Assembly (NCBI GenBank): GCA_019648995.1
Contig: BLXT01007705.1
Coordinates: forward strand, 1,362,150-1,391,795
Direction of reading: 5' to 3'
Source: Plakobranchus ocellatus
Taxonomy: Eukaryota; Mollusca; Gastropoda; Plakobranchidae
DNA length: 29,646 bases
In this document: positions 9,501-20,736 of the stretch, in pieces
How the letters are laid out: each line of letters opens with the position of its first letter
Numbering within the stretch: the first letter of the stretch is position 1
The notes under the pieces: generated by a model
What the model was told of the DNA's origin: nothing
Databases searched by the model: none
Seen by the model: the letters and a program-made list of their open reading frames with translations, nothing else
Program-made: the position numbers and the translations under genes

Positions 9501-12500
9501 GTGATTGAAGGCAAACGCAGTAGAGATAGGCATTTTGATATGTGACTTTTATATATATATGCAGGATAATACTACATAAATATATAAATGTCAAAGCCTT
9601 GTAATATTTTAATCCATTGTAAAAACAGGAGAATTCTTATTCCAACAAAGATTTTTTGAATAGAGTTATAGAGACAGATTATGGTGTTGATTTATAGAAT
9701 TAGAATTAGTCTGAATGAGAAGTCACAAACAACAATTTTAAGTATCAGATATTTTAAATATTTATCTCTTCTTTACAACATTTTTTGTAAAACTCAACAA
9801 TTTCAGTGTCACATCAATAGCTTATAAATATATATATATATATATAGTCTTGAGATTAAGATAAAGATCTAGGCTAGAAGCTAGCAATCCATATTTTTCT
9901 TTTCTTTATGAAAAGATGTTTTTAGGCTTCAATTTCACTCAGTAAATATTGAGAGGTATTAGATTTGATTTTTAAGACCTATTCTTCCCATAGAAGGATG
10001 TTCAGTGTTGCTGAAAGAAAAAAAATAACAAAACAATATAGACAATATCATAGAGCAAATAGTGAAAAAGTTTTTAATCTTTGCTTTGTTTGCATGCATG
10101 GGCCTAAGGCAATTCCTGAGCTTAAAAACAGCAACAATAACAAAAACAACAGCAAAACTAAATTAAACAACCAGAATTTTTACTTCAATTGTTCAAAAGA
10201 AGAAAGAAAGAAAATGATGGACTCTTCTTATTTTGATGTGCTGTCTGGAACAAATATTGATGATCATTTTCCTTCTCTCAAACCTTTTCCCAGTAACCTC
10301 TATTAAGTTGTTGCTATTGCTCATGAGTTAAGACTTTCAACAAAAGTTATTCTCTGTCTACCTCTACTGCGTTTGCCTGCAAACTTTCCAGTGAAAGCTA
10401 AGAGTTCTAGACCCTTGTGTGGGTAACTATGTCCGTAAAAATGTAATTACTTCTATCATATGGGTTTAATTGATAATCGCTCAAGATTAGCTTCTTTCAG
10501 TACAGATTCATTCGACTTTTTTCCATCCATGATATCCTCATCATGCTTCTTACTAACCACATCTTTACTGTTCCTAGTTTTCTCTCTATTTCCTTGATTA
10601 TTATCAAACACTCACTACCATATAATAGTCCTGACCAATATGGGCTCTAAATATTTTATACGTTGCACTGTCGCTTACAGTTATCATAATTGTTTTACAG
10701 TAAGGTTGAGACTCCAAGGATATAACCTCTTCCCTCCACCTCCAACTATATGTTTAATTAGCCACATCCCTGCTCAGTCATATAGCAAACTCTCTTCTTC
10801 CAAACCTAAACTTATATCATTTAATTGCCAATGTAATAATGAAATAAGGATGAACGGAAACATCCCTTAAGACAAAAAAAGATCAAGCACTCTTTCTCCA
10901 TAGTAAGGTGTAGGCTGATGCAATATTGGACTCAAATTAGACCAACCACGCATAAAAGTCTTACTTATGAAAGAAAGACTAACTTCTGTTTTCTTTTCCT
11001 TGCCAGCAATAAGTGAGTCTGAGAGGAAGTATGTACCGGAATCTTGCTGCAAATATGACAGTAAGATAGGTGATTATGCGGGTCTGTCCTCCTGCCAGTT
11101 TTTCTCTACAGGCCCACCAAACAACTTTAAGATGAAGCTCAACAATGATTATCTGCACTATGATGTAATTTGTAACAAAACTTTACTCCTTTCTTTTCAA
11201 ATTTATCATTTATTTTGTAAAAGAAGTTGTGATATCTATATTTGTGATAGTTTTTTTTTCTCCCTTTAAATCTCTCTGTATCTGTTTGGTTTGTGTAGAC
11301 ATGTGCTTCTTTTTGTTTTGCTTTTTTTTTTTTTTAATCTCTTCTTTTTTTTTCTTTATTACACAAGGGAATGAAAAAACAACAACAACAACAAACAAAC
11401 AAAAAATAAAACCATTAGGCCCTTTGTGTGTCGTGAAGCAATTTTGAAGTAGGTTCATGCTCTTCATGAAGGCATCAATTCTGTAGTTCTTAAAACATCA
11501 ATATTGACCTAAAACTTGGGTCTCAAAAATTGGCTCCAGATTTTTAAAAGTGACAGCTTAGACTGCATTTAAAACATTTCTCGTTGTTGCAACCAGAAAC
11601 TGCATTTGATGATCTTTGCAATGGTAAATACCTGGTTAGGGTAATGCAAATTTGTGCCAATAGTTTGGGTTTTTCATTTTTTTTTAGCAAAAAAATGTGT
11701 AGAGAAGGAAAAAAAAACCCAGCAAAGTTCCTTTTTTGCTCAAAAGTATTATACATGACACCCTGGTCTCAAGATATATGGTTATGCTTCACTGATATCC
11801 ACGGTTATAAAACAAAAAAAATTGATGAACTTATTTGCAACTGAATGGACAATTATTTTCCCCTTTGATTATGAATGATATTTTATGGACAATTTTAATC
11901 AACGCATAATGTTAATAGAGGTATTTTTAGTTCCAATTTATATAAATACTTCAATGATTTTCGAAGTCAAATTTGACAGTTTTCTCAGTTGTGATGATAC
12001 ATATTCTAGAGTTCAATTATCGAAAGTGACAAGATATGGTTAACACTGGGAGATCAGGATGTTTGATTGAAAATACGGTTTTATTAAGCCTTTTCTCAAA
12101 ACTTACACTTAAACACTTACCACCAGTACTCGACACCACGAGTATAACATTCTGTGCTTATGCTAAAGTCCTCTGTCAATGTGCTCTATTTTTGTGTAAT
12201 CTTTCCAGTGTCTGACCTAGAATCTTTATGCTCTCTAGTCTGTTGCTAAGTTAAGTTGCTTATTGCAATGTAATACAAAAGAATTTATTTGTTGTTGGTG
12301 TTCATACCAAACTGGCTACATAGAAAATTTTCCCCAAATTTCTTTATTTACTAAATATTGTCATGAACTGTGTTCAGCCTCCTACAAAATTTCAGATACA
12401 AAAAAAGTTTTAAAACTGTGTTTAAAACATTATTTTCGCAAAACATTATGTAAGTTTACTCTTAAAAGCTAAAATCAGTCTTCCGAAGAAAAAAGAAAGA

Positions 12501-13786
12501 TTCACTGCACATAGCTGGTTTTGCATCTACGCTGACAATATAATATAAGTTGTAATAAATGTTGTATGCCATTGTCTATAAGGATGTTTTCTTTAATCAA
12601 ATCTTTTAAAACCAATGATCTTTTGGTTGATCTTTGAAGACTCAAAAATTTCCAGTTAAGAATATTACAATTTTTTTAAGTATGAGGTCCTCAAAATTAT
12701 GTAGTACTAGTTTACAAATGATTGCATTTTATAGTAAGTAGTGCTATAGCAAGTATAAGGTCTTCTATGATATTTTAAGTGTTGTTTTGGCAAGTTTTTC
12801 TTATTTTTTTCCCCAGGGCTGCTATTCTAAAGCTCGGCGTCTCATGCTAGACCAATCTGACATTCTTGTAGCTATGGGATTTGTATTTGGCTTTATAATG
12901 GTAAGAATTTGCACACAAAGCTTTTCAGGTATTGGTGTAAGAATTAATTCATAACCATCCATTTAACTCATCTGATCCAGTCCTTCAGTGCCTCAGTCTC
13001 TGCCTTTTGACTTTTGTTAAACTCGCATAGCAAAAAATGGTTGAATTAGCTTTAAAGCTTAATTTGTTTTGCTCTCCAACAAACTCCTTTCTACAATTCT
13101 GCAAAGCACCTGATGTGCAGCTGGTTCAAAAGAAATGTAGATTTCCAAGTCTGCATAAAATATTGAAGAAATTTTTGTATGACCTTTCTCAAATACTTAA
13201 ACCCTTCCAGCACTCCTTTTTTAATTTAAAGTCAAGAGGATTTTTTCCAGGTCTATTAATTCAGTAGGCCTAATATTGCCCAAATTCGACTCTTGTATGT
13301 ATCATTTCAACACATATTGTACTTTGGCTTATTTAATAATTTTTTTTTTTTAATTTAAAAACACCTTTTCCCTCTTGAGCTATGTGAGAGAAACAAAGTA
13401 TCACTGGATCTAAAACCACAGTCAATCAATAGCTAGGAGAACGATCAAAATTAATCGCTAAAAGAGTATACCATTAACTCTGCTTATCTTTAGGGTCCTT
13501 TGAAAGGCATAAAGCAAAGAAAAAAGGTCACACTTTCTCTTGAAAAGAAACCAAGCAGAACAGCATGTATTATGTATGTCCCATAGAAATAAATGAAACA
13601 CTTATAGTTTGTCATTTATAATTTACTTCTTACCACCATATTAATAATAATCTTTACTAAATCTTACAGATTGCTGGAATGGCTCTCACATTTTTAATCC
13701 TACGAGCTCTAAGAGCAGAGGAAGAAGAAAAAATGCAGGAAAGACGGCGTCCTGAGAACTATGAGGCTTCTAATGAACTCCTTTGA
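3490..13786 (+). CDS. Tetraspanin, eight coding exons, 312 aa
   Basis: A four-pass membrane scaffold that would organise partner proteins in plasma-membrane or endosomal microdomains. Joined exons: 3490-3546, 4906-5097, 5974-6048, 7951-8049, 9097-9253, 11007-11164, 12817-12900, 13670-13786; all junctions are GT-AG and the frame stays open. TM1 is about residues 6-35, TM2 50-74, TM3 84-105 and TM4 261-288. The short loop is about 36-49. The large loop (about 109-259) carries six cysteines: C144-C145, C207-C208 (in PESCC), C223 and C248 (GC before TM4), the usual tetraspanin layout. The first pair reads CCA instead of CCG. N148 lies in an NET glycosylation sequon. The tail has an EEEE/RRR charged stretch and ends Leu-Leu. 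At about 150 residues the large loop is longer than usual. The start has a strong context (ATCATGG). The family is near certain; the subfamily is not resolved. Confidence 0.93.
3547..4905 (+). other. Tetraspanin intron after coding exon 1
   Basis: AT-rich, 1359 bp, phase 0. A-rich runs near 3852 and 4507 are the only notable features; no repeat family or exon is recognised. Confidence 0.8.
4906..5097 (+). CDS. Tetraspanin coding exon 2 (residues 20-83)
   Basis: Finishes TM1 (AVGITLVGIGIW), then the short extracellular loop and TM2 (YLIICVGFITIGVCVVGLVA), followed by the cytoplasmic IREKQRWLW turn typical after tetraspanin TM2. The acceptor is TTTTCAG at 4905. Donor GTAAGA at 5098 keeps phase 0; the GT at 5095 would drop one codon and is less consensus-like. 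Confidence 0.92.
5098..5973 (+). other. Tetraspanin intron 2
   Basis: AT-rich, 876 bp, phase 0, acceptor TTCCACAG. No repeat or conserved element recognised. Confidence 0.8.
5974..6048 (+). CDS. Tetraspanin coding exon 3 (residues 84-108)
   Basis: Encodes TM3 (YLGLSIFCFCALMTSAILAI) and the first outside residues FKSE. Acceptor CACAG at 5973, donor GTAAGT at 6049, phase 0 both sides. 75 bp, a common size for this tetraspanin exon. Confidence 0.9.
6049..7950 (+). other. Tetraspanin intron 3
   Basis: AT-rich, 1902 bp, phase 0. No recognisable mobile element, microsatellite or exon was found on either strand. Confidence 0.75.
7951..8049 (+). CDS. Tetraspanin coding exon 4 (residues 109-141)
   Basis: Encodes the first helix-like part of the large loop, a charged stretch with MVDNMRKSLIDKY and AWDQLQSD, comparable to the region before the CCG motif in other tetraspanins. 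Acceptor GAACAG at 7950 has a poor pyrimidine tract; donor GTGAGT at 8050 is consensus. Phase 0 both sides. Confidence 0.88.
8050..9096 (+). other. Tetraspanin intron 4
   Basis: 1047 bp, AT-rich, phase 0. Contains an A-plus-C-rich stretch near 8610-8645; no repeat family recognised. Confidence 0.75.
9097..9253 (+). CDS. Tetraspanin coding exon 5 (residues 142-193 plus one base)
   Basis: Begins LGCCAVNETYVG, the position of the tetraspanin CCG motif, here CCA, followed by an NET N-glycosylation sequon. A long acidic and polar insert follows (PESQEEKARQD). Acceptor TTCATCAG at 9096; donor GTAAGT at 9254 splits a codon after its first base (phase 1), matching the next exon. Confidence 0.9.
9401..9530 (-). 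mobile_element. LINE 3'-end fragment with fold-back arm, copy 1
   Basis: On + it carries ACTTAAGACTTTCAATAA, then TTATTCTATGTCTACC and GCATTTGCCTTTGATC. This is the reverse complement of the reverse-transcriptase C-terminal region also found at 10258-10643 and 23715-24400. At 9503-9530 the same piece occurs in opposite orientation (GATTGAAGGCAAACGCAGTA), making an imperfect inverted repeat with 9460-9494 and an 8-base spacer. It is truncated to about 130 bp. Confidence 0.7.
9829..9846. repeat. Short (TA)n microsatellite
   Basis: About nine TA dinucleotides in intron 5. Confidence 0.9.
10258..10643 (-). mobile_element. Decayed LINE reverse-transcriptase C-terminal fragment, copy 2
   Basis: Read on the - strand it encodes, in one frame with several stops, pieces such as DVVSKKHDEDIMDG, LKEANLERLSIK, and GKRSRGRQRITFVESL. 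These match the copy at 23.7-24.4 kb domain for domain and resemble the C-terminal region downstream of the RT domain in invertebrate non-LTR elements. The stops show it is a dead fragment. The family relation may continue rightward to about 10800, but the match becomes unclear. Confidence 0.8.
11007..11164 (+). CDS. Tetraspanin coding exon 6 (residues 194-246)
   Basis: Encodes the second half of the large loop, with KYVPESCCKYD, the classic PxSCC motif, and a fifth cysteine at 223. Acceptor CCAG at 11006 completes the split codon TCA; donor GTAATT at 11165 is weaker than the others. Phase 0 at its end. Confidence 0.92.
11165..12816 (+). other. Tetraspanin intron 6
   Basis: 1652 bp, phase 0. 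Has long T runs (about 11318-11355) and an ACA-rich run (about 11376-11408), with no identified repeat family. Acceptor TTTTTTTCCCCAG is very strong. Confidence 0.8.
12817..12900 (+). CDS. Tetraspanin coding exon 7 (residues 247-274)
   Basis: Starts GCYSKARRL, the terminal Gly-Cys of the large loop that closes a disulfide, then enters TM4 (ILVAMGFVFGFIM). 84 bp, donor GTAAGA at 12901, phase 0: the size and position usual for tetraspanins. Confidence 0.93.
12901..13669 (+). other. Tetraspanin intron 7
   Basis: 769 bp, AT-rich, phase 0, acceptor ATCTTACAG. No repeat or second exon seen. Confidence 0.8.
13670..13786 (+). CDS. Tetraspanin coding exon 8 (residues 275-312 and stop)
   Basis: Completes TM4 (IAGMALTFLILRAL) and gives the cytoplasmic tail with RAEEEEKMQERRRPENYEAS, ending NELL before TGA 13784-13786. 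The tail is acidic then basic. The terminal Leu-Leu has acidic residues nearby but does not strictly fit the [DE]xxxL[LI] sorting motif. Confidence 0.92.
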   Translation: MAGMALTFLILRALRAEEEEKMQERRRPENYEASNELL

Positions 13787-15028
13787 GTCAGTTTGTTTAT
13801 AGACTGTTTTAAAATACCAATTTTATCTCCTTCTACTTGTATTGAAAAAACAAAAATTCTTATTTTTATGCCACACAGACCTAAGGAACCTATTTCAGTG
13901 ATATCTATTGTGCTAGTTCTTTTTTAACCATCAGAAATGAAAAAAAAAACCCAAAAAACAAGCAACTTTGACTAGCAGAGTAAGTAGAGTGCAAAGCTTC
14001 CAATGACAATTAAAATGCGGTTCAGATTTATAAAGCAGAGCAAAATTGAAGTGCCACACCTTTTTCCAAATTTTCATATTGAGGTAACTTTCCCCCTTTT
14101 GAAACTTTCTACTCATTTTGTCCAGCATCTTTTATTTATAAACAATTTATCTTTTTACATTAAATGCTTTGCATCTTTTTATTATGTTTAGTTCTTGACT
14201 CATTCTTTTTAAATTTAATTGAATCCAAGTTTTATCACAATGGCATTTAATTTGTATTTTGTCTTTGCCTCTAGAATAACTGCATCTTCAGTATTTCCTT
14301 TTCTTTTTGATGACACCATCAAAACTACTCACTGCAAAAGGCATTTAATATATGTAGTGTCACCAAAAAACCGTCACCATTTTTTCGGAAAAATATGTTT
14401 CATGCTTTTCAGAGAAGGACAACCTTTATATTTTAAATTGTATCAATCATTGCAAGACTTTTCCAAAGGCTAAAGGAAAATTTGGCTGTAAAAATTGATG
14501 ATTCTGATCACAGCAGCAATATGTATTAAACCTGATAGTACCGCAAAATATCTTGTTTTGTGATGTAACCACACATGTTTTATGTCTTTGCTGCTATAAC
14601 ATCTGCATCTTCAGTCTTGCCTTTTTTTACTCTACATATAACATCAGAGTTATAGACCTATGTATATTATATATTGAATTTGAAATATGCCATAAATAAT
14701 TATAAACTTTATGAGTTTTGTTGTAGCTGGATTGCTCACAATATTGGATTTGATAAGAAGAATCTAAATTGCATCAAAGTTTGTACCTAATTTCTGAAAG
14801 CTTTTTATCTTCATTTGTGATTGTTCATTTAGTATAATGTTATATTTAGTTATTTACACCATTTGACATATTCTTGTTTGTATTTTGTGTAAAGACCCAC
14901 GAAATACATAGCTTTGTTCAAGAAAACCCCAAAAAACCCATTAACCTAAAAAAACTGAGGTCTTTTAGGGAAAAAGAATGTGAAAATGTGTATCTATGTG
15001 TGTGTGTCTGTGAAAAATCTTTAAAAAT

Positions 15029-15054
15029 CTATGTATGTATGTATGTGTGTGTGC
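15029..15054. repeat. (TATG)n/(TG)n short microsatellite
   Basis: TATG repeats passing into TG repeats; a related TG run lies at about 14997-15010. Confidence 0.85.
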
Positions 15055-15546
15055 ACCAGTACTTGTGGAATATGACAAATGTTTAAAATATCTGTTTCAT
15101 CTGTACCTGTGGAATGTGCTATAACTATTAAAATGTCTGTTGTGATTGTGGCAATCTATGATGATGTGCACAGTTTTATGTTTGATGAAGGTTTTGCAAC
15201 TTATTATTGGAACATGGGGCTTGTTTATTTTTTTTAATTTTCTTTTTGTAGTGCCAGATCTGAAGTAGAAGTAGGTGATCATGTCTTATGTCTCATTTCT
15301 GTCCCACTCAGAGAAATACAGAGGCTTGCTTTCACTACCTCAAAATGTTTGAATAGATTATCTTATTCAGCACCTAATGGCAGATTATTGCTTATTGTTT
15401 CGATTAGTAATCTTCTAACATTGGTCTTAATATTCAATGTGTCGTTGGTTCCTCTTCCCTCCATTGTATCTCAAGTGCCTCCGACAAAAGCACACTTCTT
15501 TCATTCGTGTCAAATATCTTTGGCAATCATCCAGCACTCACAACCA

Positions 15547-15564
15547 TATATATATATATATATA
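15547..15564. repeat. Short (TA)n microsatellite
   Basis: About nine TA dinucleotides downstream of the tetraspanin stop. Confidence 0.9.
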
Positions 15565-15746
15565 CTATTAAAACGCTCATTTGTTCCATCTTTGAACTAT
15601 TCTGCTTTTCAAGTCTGGGGTTTACTTTATTAAAAACTGTGCAGTTATTGCAAATACTTATTATACTTTCATGCATACATTTGTATTTCCTTTTCCATCA
15701 ATTTTGATTATTGCTATGTAATTGTTTTTTGAAGTTACAAAGATAA

Positions 15747-15758
15747 AATAAAAATAAA
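15747..15758 (+). terminator. Candidate proximal poly(A) signal cluster
   Basis: Two AATAAA hexamers back to back (15747-15752, 15753-15758), followed by ATTAAA and then a GT-rich stretch near 15780-15805 (GAAGTGAGGTTT). Use would give a 3' UTR of about 2 kb. Confidence 0.4.
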
Positions 15759-18700
15759 AATTAAATGTTGATAAATGAATGAAGTGAGGTTTCTCTATAT
15801 TGGTGAAATGAAACACACAATCATCGCCTCAAACTTATTTAACAAAATGGAATGACTTAATACATTGAAACTATTAGCTTAAGGCATCTCCAATGATTTT
15901 CGTATGATAAAAGCTGCTATTGAATGTCATATAATATTTTTATGTACTGTTGTTTACATTGAAAAAGTCACTAGTAGCAAAAAATAAAATGAAATTGTGC
16001 CAGATATGTTTAAAATGTATTTTATAGTCCTGTAAACAAAAATTGATGTGATTATCAGAGCAATACTTTAATAACTTTAGTGCATTTGAGTAAGCTTTAT
16101 TTCAAACTACATGTACTTTTTAACTTCCTTTTTTTTTTTTCCAGATTCTAAATTTAATAAATGCCTTTTCAAAATCTTATCTGTCATATCTCACCATCAG
16201 TGGCAGTTCTGTTGTAATAACAATGCCATTTGAAAAAAGCACAAGAGCCATGGTCCTTCATTAGGAATCAGCCTTATAAAATCCTTAGTTTAATGGTCTC
16301 CAAAACTTATTTCTATGCAAATCACCTAGAATCCTTTAATAATATTCGATTATCAATAGAGGTCCAGGAAAATTATGTCTAGATGTAATGCAATTTATGA
16401 TTTCTATTTTTTTTTCTTCAAAGCATGGTCGGAAATTCTAAAACGGAAGGTACAATGATAAACACTTTTTCAACTTTTTTTTTTTCTATTTTGCATCTAA
16501 AGCTAAAAACTTTTGAAAAGAATTCCCTATATTGATACATTTTAAAAAAAATCTCCAATGCTCAAGTTTTATTAGTTATTCATGTTTATAATTTCTTCCA
16601 GATATAGTACATAGATCACTAACATTTCAAAATCATTGCCCCAACATCCTGTTGGAAAAAGGGTCAGGTGTGCTCCTTGATCTGCAAAGTTTTTTTAAGC
16701 CAGAACCTGGTTGAGGGCAGTTTGTTAATTGTATGTAAAACCTGCAGCTTTTATTCCCATACTACCTTGATGTGATGTGACTAACACAAATTATATACAA
16801 TCTATCTATCTTCTGATGGGATTAATCCACTTTACTTTGATGTTTTAGCGATGTTTAGAGATAGAAATCAAGTTTAAATAGGCTGAGATCTGACTATTTA
16901 CCTAATAAGTTTTAAATACATTCTTATAAAACTTATCACTTGATTTTTTTGTTGACATCATTTTTTTTTATATATGAATTGAAAGCCAAGTATTCTGAAA
17001 ACCCTAGATGCCAAAAGACCGTTAAAGAAAAAAAACTTTTTGCATACTTTAAAAAGATAATTTCGTATATTTTTTCGAACATTTTTATGCTATTTCTTTG
17101 TATTATTGTTGATTTTGTGGTGTGCTGTAAGAGAAAAGGAAAAAGAAAGTTTGGAAAAAGTTGAAAGCTGTTATTTGGTGCTTACTCAAAATGCTTTTAT
17201 TATTCATCATGTTTTTCTCTACATGCACTTTTTTCTATGATCCAGTCATAAAACTCTTTGCCAAATAATGGTAATCATCATTCCACATTCTTGTTTGTAA
17301 ATCTTTTTTGGTTCCAAGCTTTAGCAAAGTGTTACCACATAAGTAGACTTCAAGTAAAATTTTCACATAATTTTTGTGTCTGTTACTTCCTGTTTTTACA
17401 GCCAATCAAACTACGCACTTTCTTTTGAAAAGTCATGGTAGTTTGTCATCACACAATCTATTTTATATAAAAAAAAAATTCCAATATTTTAATTTTATCC
17501 AGGATTTGATTTCCTGAGCAAAACATTCCTCTTGGTTGTTTGTGTAACCAATCTTAATATTAGTTTGGAATCTTTATATATTGAGGTGATATTATGCTAA
17601 TAATGTCCCAACATTAGCAATTATCAGGGGTGTTGTATATGTTATAATGCCCTCTTAATGTCACCCATGTAATTTTGCCAGCTGCCTACATTCTTTATTT
17701 CTCCTTGGTTGATGTGATTAGTGTCCATTTCAAAAAATATTTAATCCCCTGAAGGCAGTCTATATAGAATTAAAATAAAGGGCTGATTGGTCAGCCTTAT
17801 TGTCCTTAATGGTTAAAAGGCTTGGTTAAAACCACAAGTATTATAATTGCACAGACATCTTTGAAAGACTTCACTTTTTATATGAACAAGATGTATGATG
17901 CACTGCATTTCTAGAGGATTGTGTTATTATTCTAAACAATCTTGGAGATGGGTTCTCTGCTAGACCTATTTTTGTACACAAGGATATTCAGTCATCAATT
18001 TATCTACTTAATTCAAAAGGAGAAAAATAGCCTCTGGGCTTATAAAATGAAATTTATACAATTTTATATTTGGAACACACACATTTATAATATTTTAACA
18101 TAAGTTGAATTACATTTTTTGAAACAACATGGACTGAGAAAAGACAATTACAATTGAAGATAATCAACATCTTTTATCAGAAGCACTACTACTCACTAGC
18201 TAGATAAAATCTCGGATCTAAGGATGTGTGATCAAATAAGATAAAGGATGCATGTCAAAAGTATGAGGAGAAAAGTTTTTTTTAATTTTTTAAAAAATTG
18301 GAATGCCTTTCTACTTAGCAGTGAAATGGTGCTCTTTGTACTATAAGAATTTTTCTATGAGAATTATTTTGTTGCATTGTTGTACTTACTGTTAATGGCT
18401 GTCCATATGTATGGCTCATGAAATTTTACTCAGTGTGCATATTGTACATGTACAAGATTAAAGAATCACACAGTTACAGAGATAACCACACTTAGTAGCC
18501 AGTTTCTCTAAAATTATATTTCATAAAACTTATTGGTTCAGCATTAAATAGTATGATAACATTATTTGTTTATTATCATTATCAGTAGGGAACATGACAA
18601 TCTAATTTTCATTTCTGCTGCTTAGTAGTTAGGATAAGATCTCGCCAAAAGCTCTTCCTTATGGTCTGATATCAATAAATTGAAAGAAAGTACGTTTAAG

Positions 18701-20082
18701 GTGGATACATCAATTGATTGCCCCAATTATGTACTCATTGTGTGCACAATAATTGTATGAAGTGGTACGCTGCCAGCATTAGAAAAAAAAACTTGAATTA
18801 TTTTAAAAATGAAATGAATTGAATTTTGCTGGCATTATTTATATAAACTCTTTGCCAAGTTAGCACTTCAGTGTTGGTGGTTGAAATGTCCGTCAGCACT
18901 GTACACAAGAATTTTATGTGTCAGACTGTAAAAGGCATGAAAAAAAAAGGGTTCATCAAATTTTTTTTCTGCAGGCTAGTTTTATTGTCAACATATTGGC
19001 TCTATACACTCAATTTGTTGACAGGTTTTGGATATCTTAGACATGTAATTATCCATGTATAGCAACGGAAAGTGATGCCCAATATTCAAAACATAGTAGA
19101 TTAGCGAGAGCATAACCATGTATCCATGCCTCAAGAGTATCCATATCTTTTAATTTTATTCGATTTGATTTTGGCCCTCTCAAAAAAAGAAGAAATACTT
19201 TTTTTCAGTTACAACATATTGAGGAAGCAGAATCTATTTTAAAAAACTATAGAGCATTTTGTACATATCGTCTTTGGATTATTAGATTTTGAACATTTTT
19301 TTGTTGTCAAGTTTATTTGCCAATCGGCTATTCTGTAATTCATCTGAGAAAAGGCAGCTCAGGGGAATGGAGTATACAGTCTAAAGTGAAAACAATGAAA
19401 AAAAAACCCAATAAGTTTTAAATTTCGGAGGAAAGAAATTAACAATTTTATACATTTCTTTTTAAAGAATTAGGCTCTTAAAATTTTTTTTTTCATGTGA
19501 TCCTTTATTGATGGTTAAATTTGTATAAAATTGTTTCACTGTTAAAATTTATATTCATTCCTGTCTACTTAAACTATTTTAGAGAGCAGCTCATAAGTAT
19601 CAAATTTTTATAAAATTTGAAGTATGCAACTTTTTCAAAGAGGCTGCAATTTTAAATGGAAATACTAAAAAAAAAACAAGAAATCTACACATAAAATTTA
19701 TTTCTGGCTCTAGATTTTCCCAGCATATTTTTTATTCAAGTGCCAAGTGCCTCAGTACTTGTTTATCTTAATATTAGCTTTTTTACATTGAAATGCGATG
19801 GCATGAGATTTTTCTATTTACGTTGTATTTAAACTACAATGTTCTATAATATCTCCTCATTTTTTGTAGCAAGAAATACTCTTTGAACAATTTAATTTTA
19901 GCCTTTAAAAAACAAGTTCAGTCATCAAAATATTTGTTCTTATGACTGTGGGATGCTTTCAAAGAGAATTATTTTCATGATGGTTTTATGGCCTTGATGC
20001 TGTTTTTTTATTTACAAAATGATGTAATATGTCTCTATGTTTGTTTTCATAAAAGTATACTGTGAATATATTTACATTTTTT

Positions 20083-20169
20083 AGCCCACTGTTGGGCTTT
20101 AAAAAAAGTCATCATGTAAATATGGTATAATATTAACTCTTTTGTTGTTCGTAAAACATTCCAAATAAA
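20083..20169 (+). terminator. Candidate distal poly(A) region: hairpin, Pumilio-type site, AATAAA
   Basis: A perfect 6-bp hairpin (AGCCCA, loop CTGT, TGGGCT; 20083-20098) is followed by TGTAAATA (20115-20122), which fits the Pumilio UGUANAUA element. An AATAAA follows at 20164-20169. GT-rich DNA downstream (about 20220-20248, TGTGCCTTGCTGTGCC) resembles a downstream cleavage element. Use would give a 3' UTR of about 6.4 kb. Inferred from signals only. Confidence 0.4.
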
Positions 20170-20726
20170 AATCAAACTATTTGATAAAGGGATTGCTTAT
20201 TTGATTTTATTACTCAGAGACCTGTGCCTTGCTGTGCCTTTGTTTTGAAAAGTCAGTGTTTAGAAAAAAAAATTGTTTATTGTCTCCTTGCTTTAGTCTA
20301 AAGACAAAATAAATTTTTGAGTTGAACTAAAAGAAACAGATTATCAGGATATCTCTGTCGAATGTATTTTGATTGAAAGAGTGAATGCTGAACAATTTTA
20401 AGTATTAAGTAAAACAGCTAAAACAATATGAAATATAATATGATTTCTTCATTCACTCCAACTGCATTTTGTAGGGGTATTCTACACATATTTACATACC
20501 AACAAAAAAATAAAGATGCATTATTCCTACATTCAAGAGCTGCAGGCTTGGTTAAGACTGGTCGTTTATGTCAACCTCATTAAGATTGAGACAATGATAA
20601 AAATGAATATTAATGCAAAGTAGAAGTGGTTAAACAAAACTAAAATTGTACACAACACAAATTTAAGAAAAAGATGTGGATGTAAAAATGTAAGAAAGGT
20701 GAACATAATCTTTCTCTTTATATATT

Positions 20727-20736
20727 TTTATTTATT
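20727..20736 (-). terminator. Candidate distal poly(A) signals of the - strand gene
   Basis: TTTATTTATT on + gives two overlapping AATAAA on the - strand. They lie close to where the strand composition changes, as expected for the far end of a convergent transcript, but no transcript evidence exists. Confidence 0.25.

Larger units (their letters stand above)
9254..11006 (+). other. Tetraspanin intron 5, carrying two LINE fragments
   Basis: 1753 bp. Holds antisense 3'-end fragments of a non-LTR retrotransposon at 9401-9530 and 10258-10643, and a short TA run at 9829-9846. The acceptor TTGCCAG at 11006 is strong. Confidence 0.8.
13787..20200 (+). other. Tetraspanin 3' UTR and/or downstream DNA, no coding exon seen
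   Basis: About 6.4 kb, AT-rich and dominated on + by T runs, with no ORF of recognisable content. Candidate poly(A) signals occur near 14159 (ATTAAA), 15747-15758 (two AATAAA) and 20164-20169 (AATAAA). How much is true 3' UTR cannot be decided from sequence; the T bias fits transcription from the + strand. Small repeats at 15029-15054 and 15547-15564; a 14-bp palindrome TTGTACATGTACAA at 18442-18455. Confidence 0.5.

Noticed and set aside
10640-10870. 76-codon frame on + after LINE copy 2
   Set aside because: It starts at the LINE border, lacks family motifs and has no plausible splice or promoter context.
10967-11269. 100-codon single-exon protein
   Set aside because: Only 11007-11164 is real coding sequence (tetraspanin exon 6); the ends read into introns.
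16940-17164. Small hydrophobic 74-residue protein
   Set aside because: Phe/Ile/Lys-rich composition is what AT-rich T-run DNA gives by chance; no family motif or start context.
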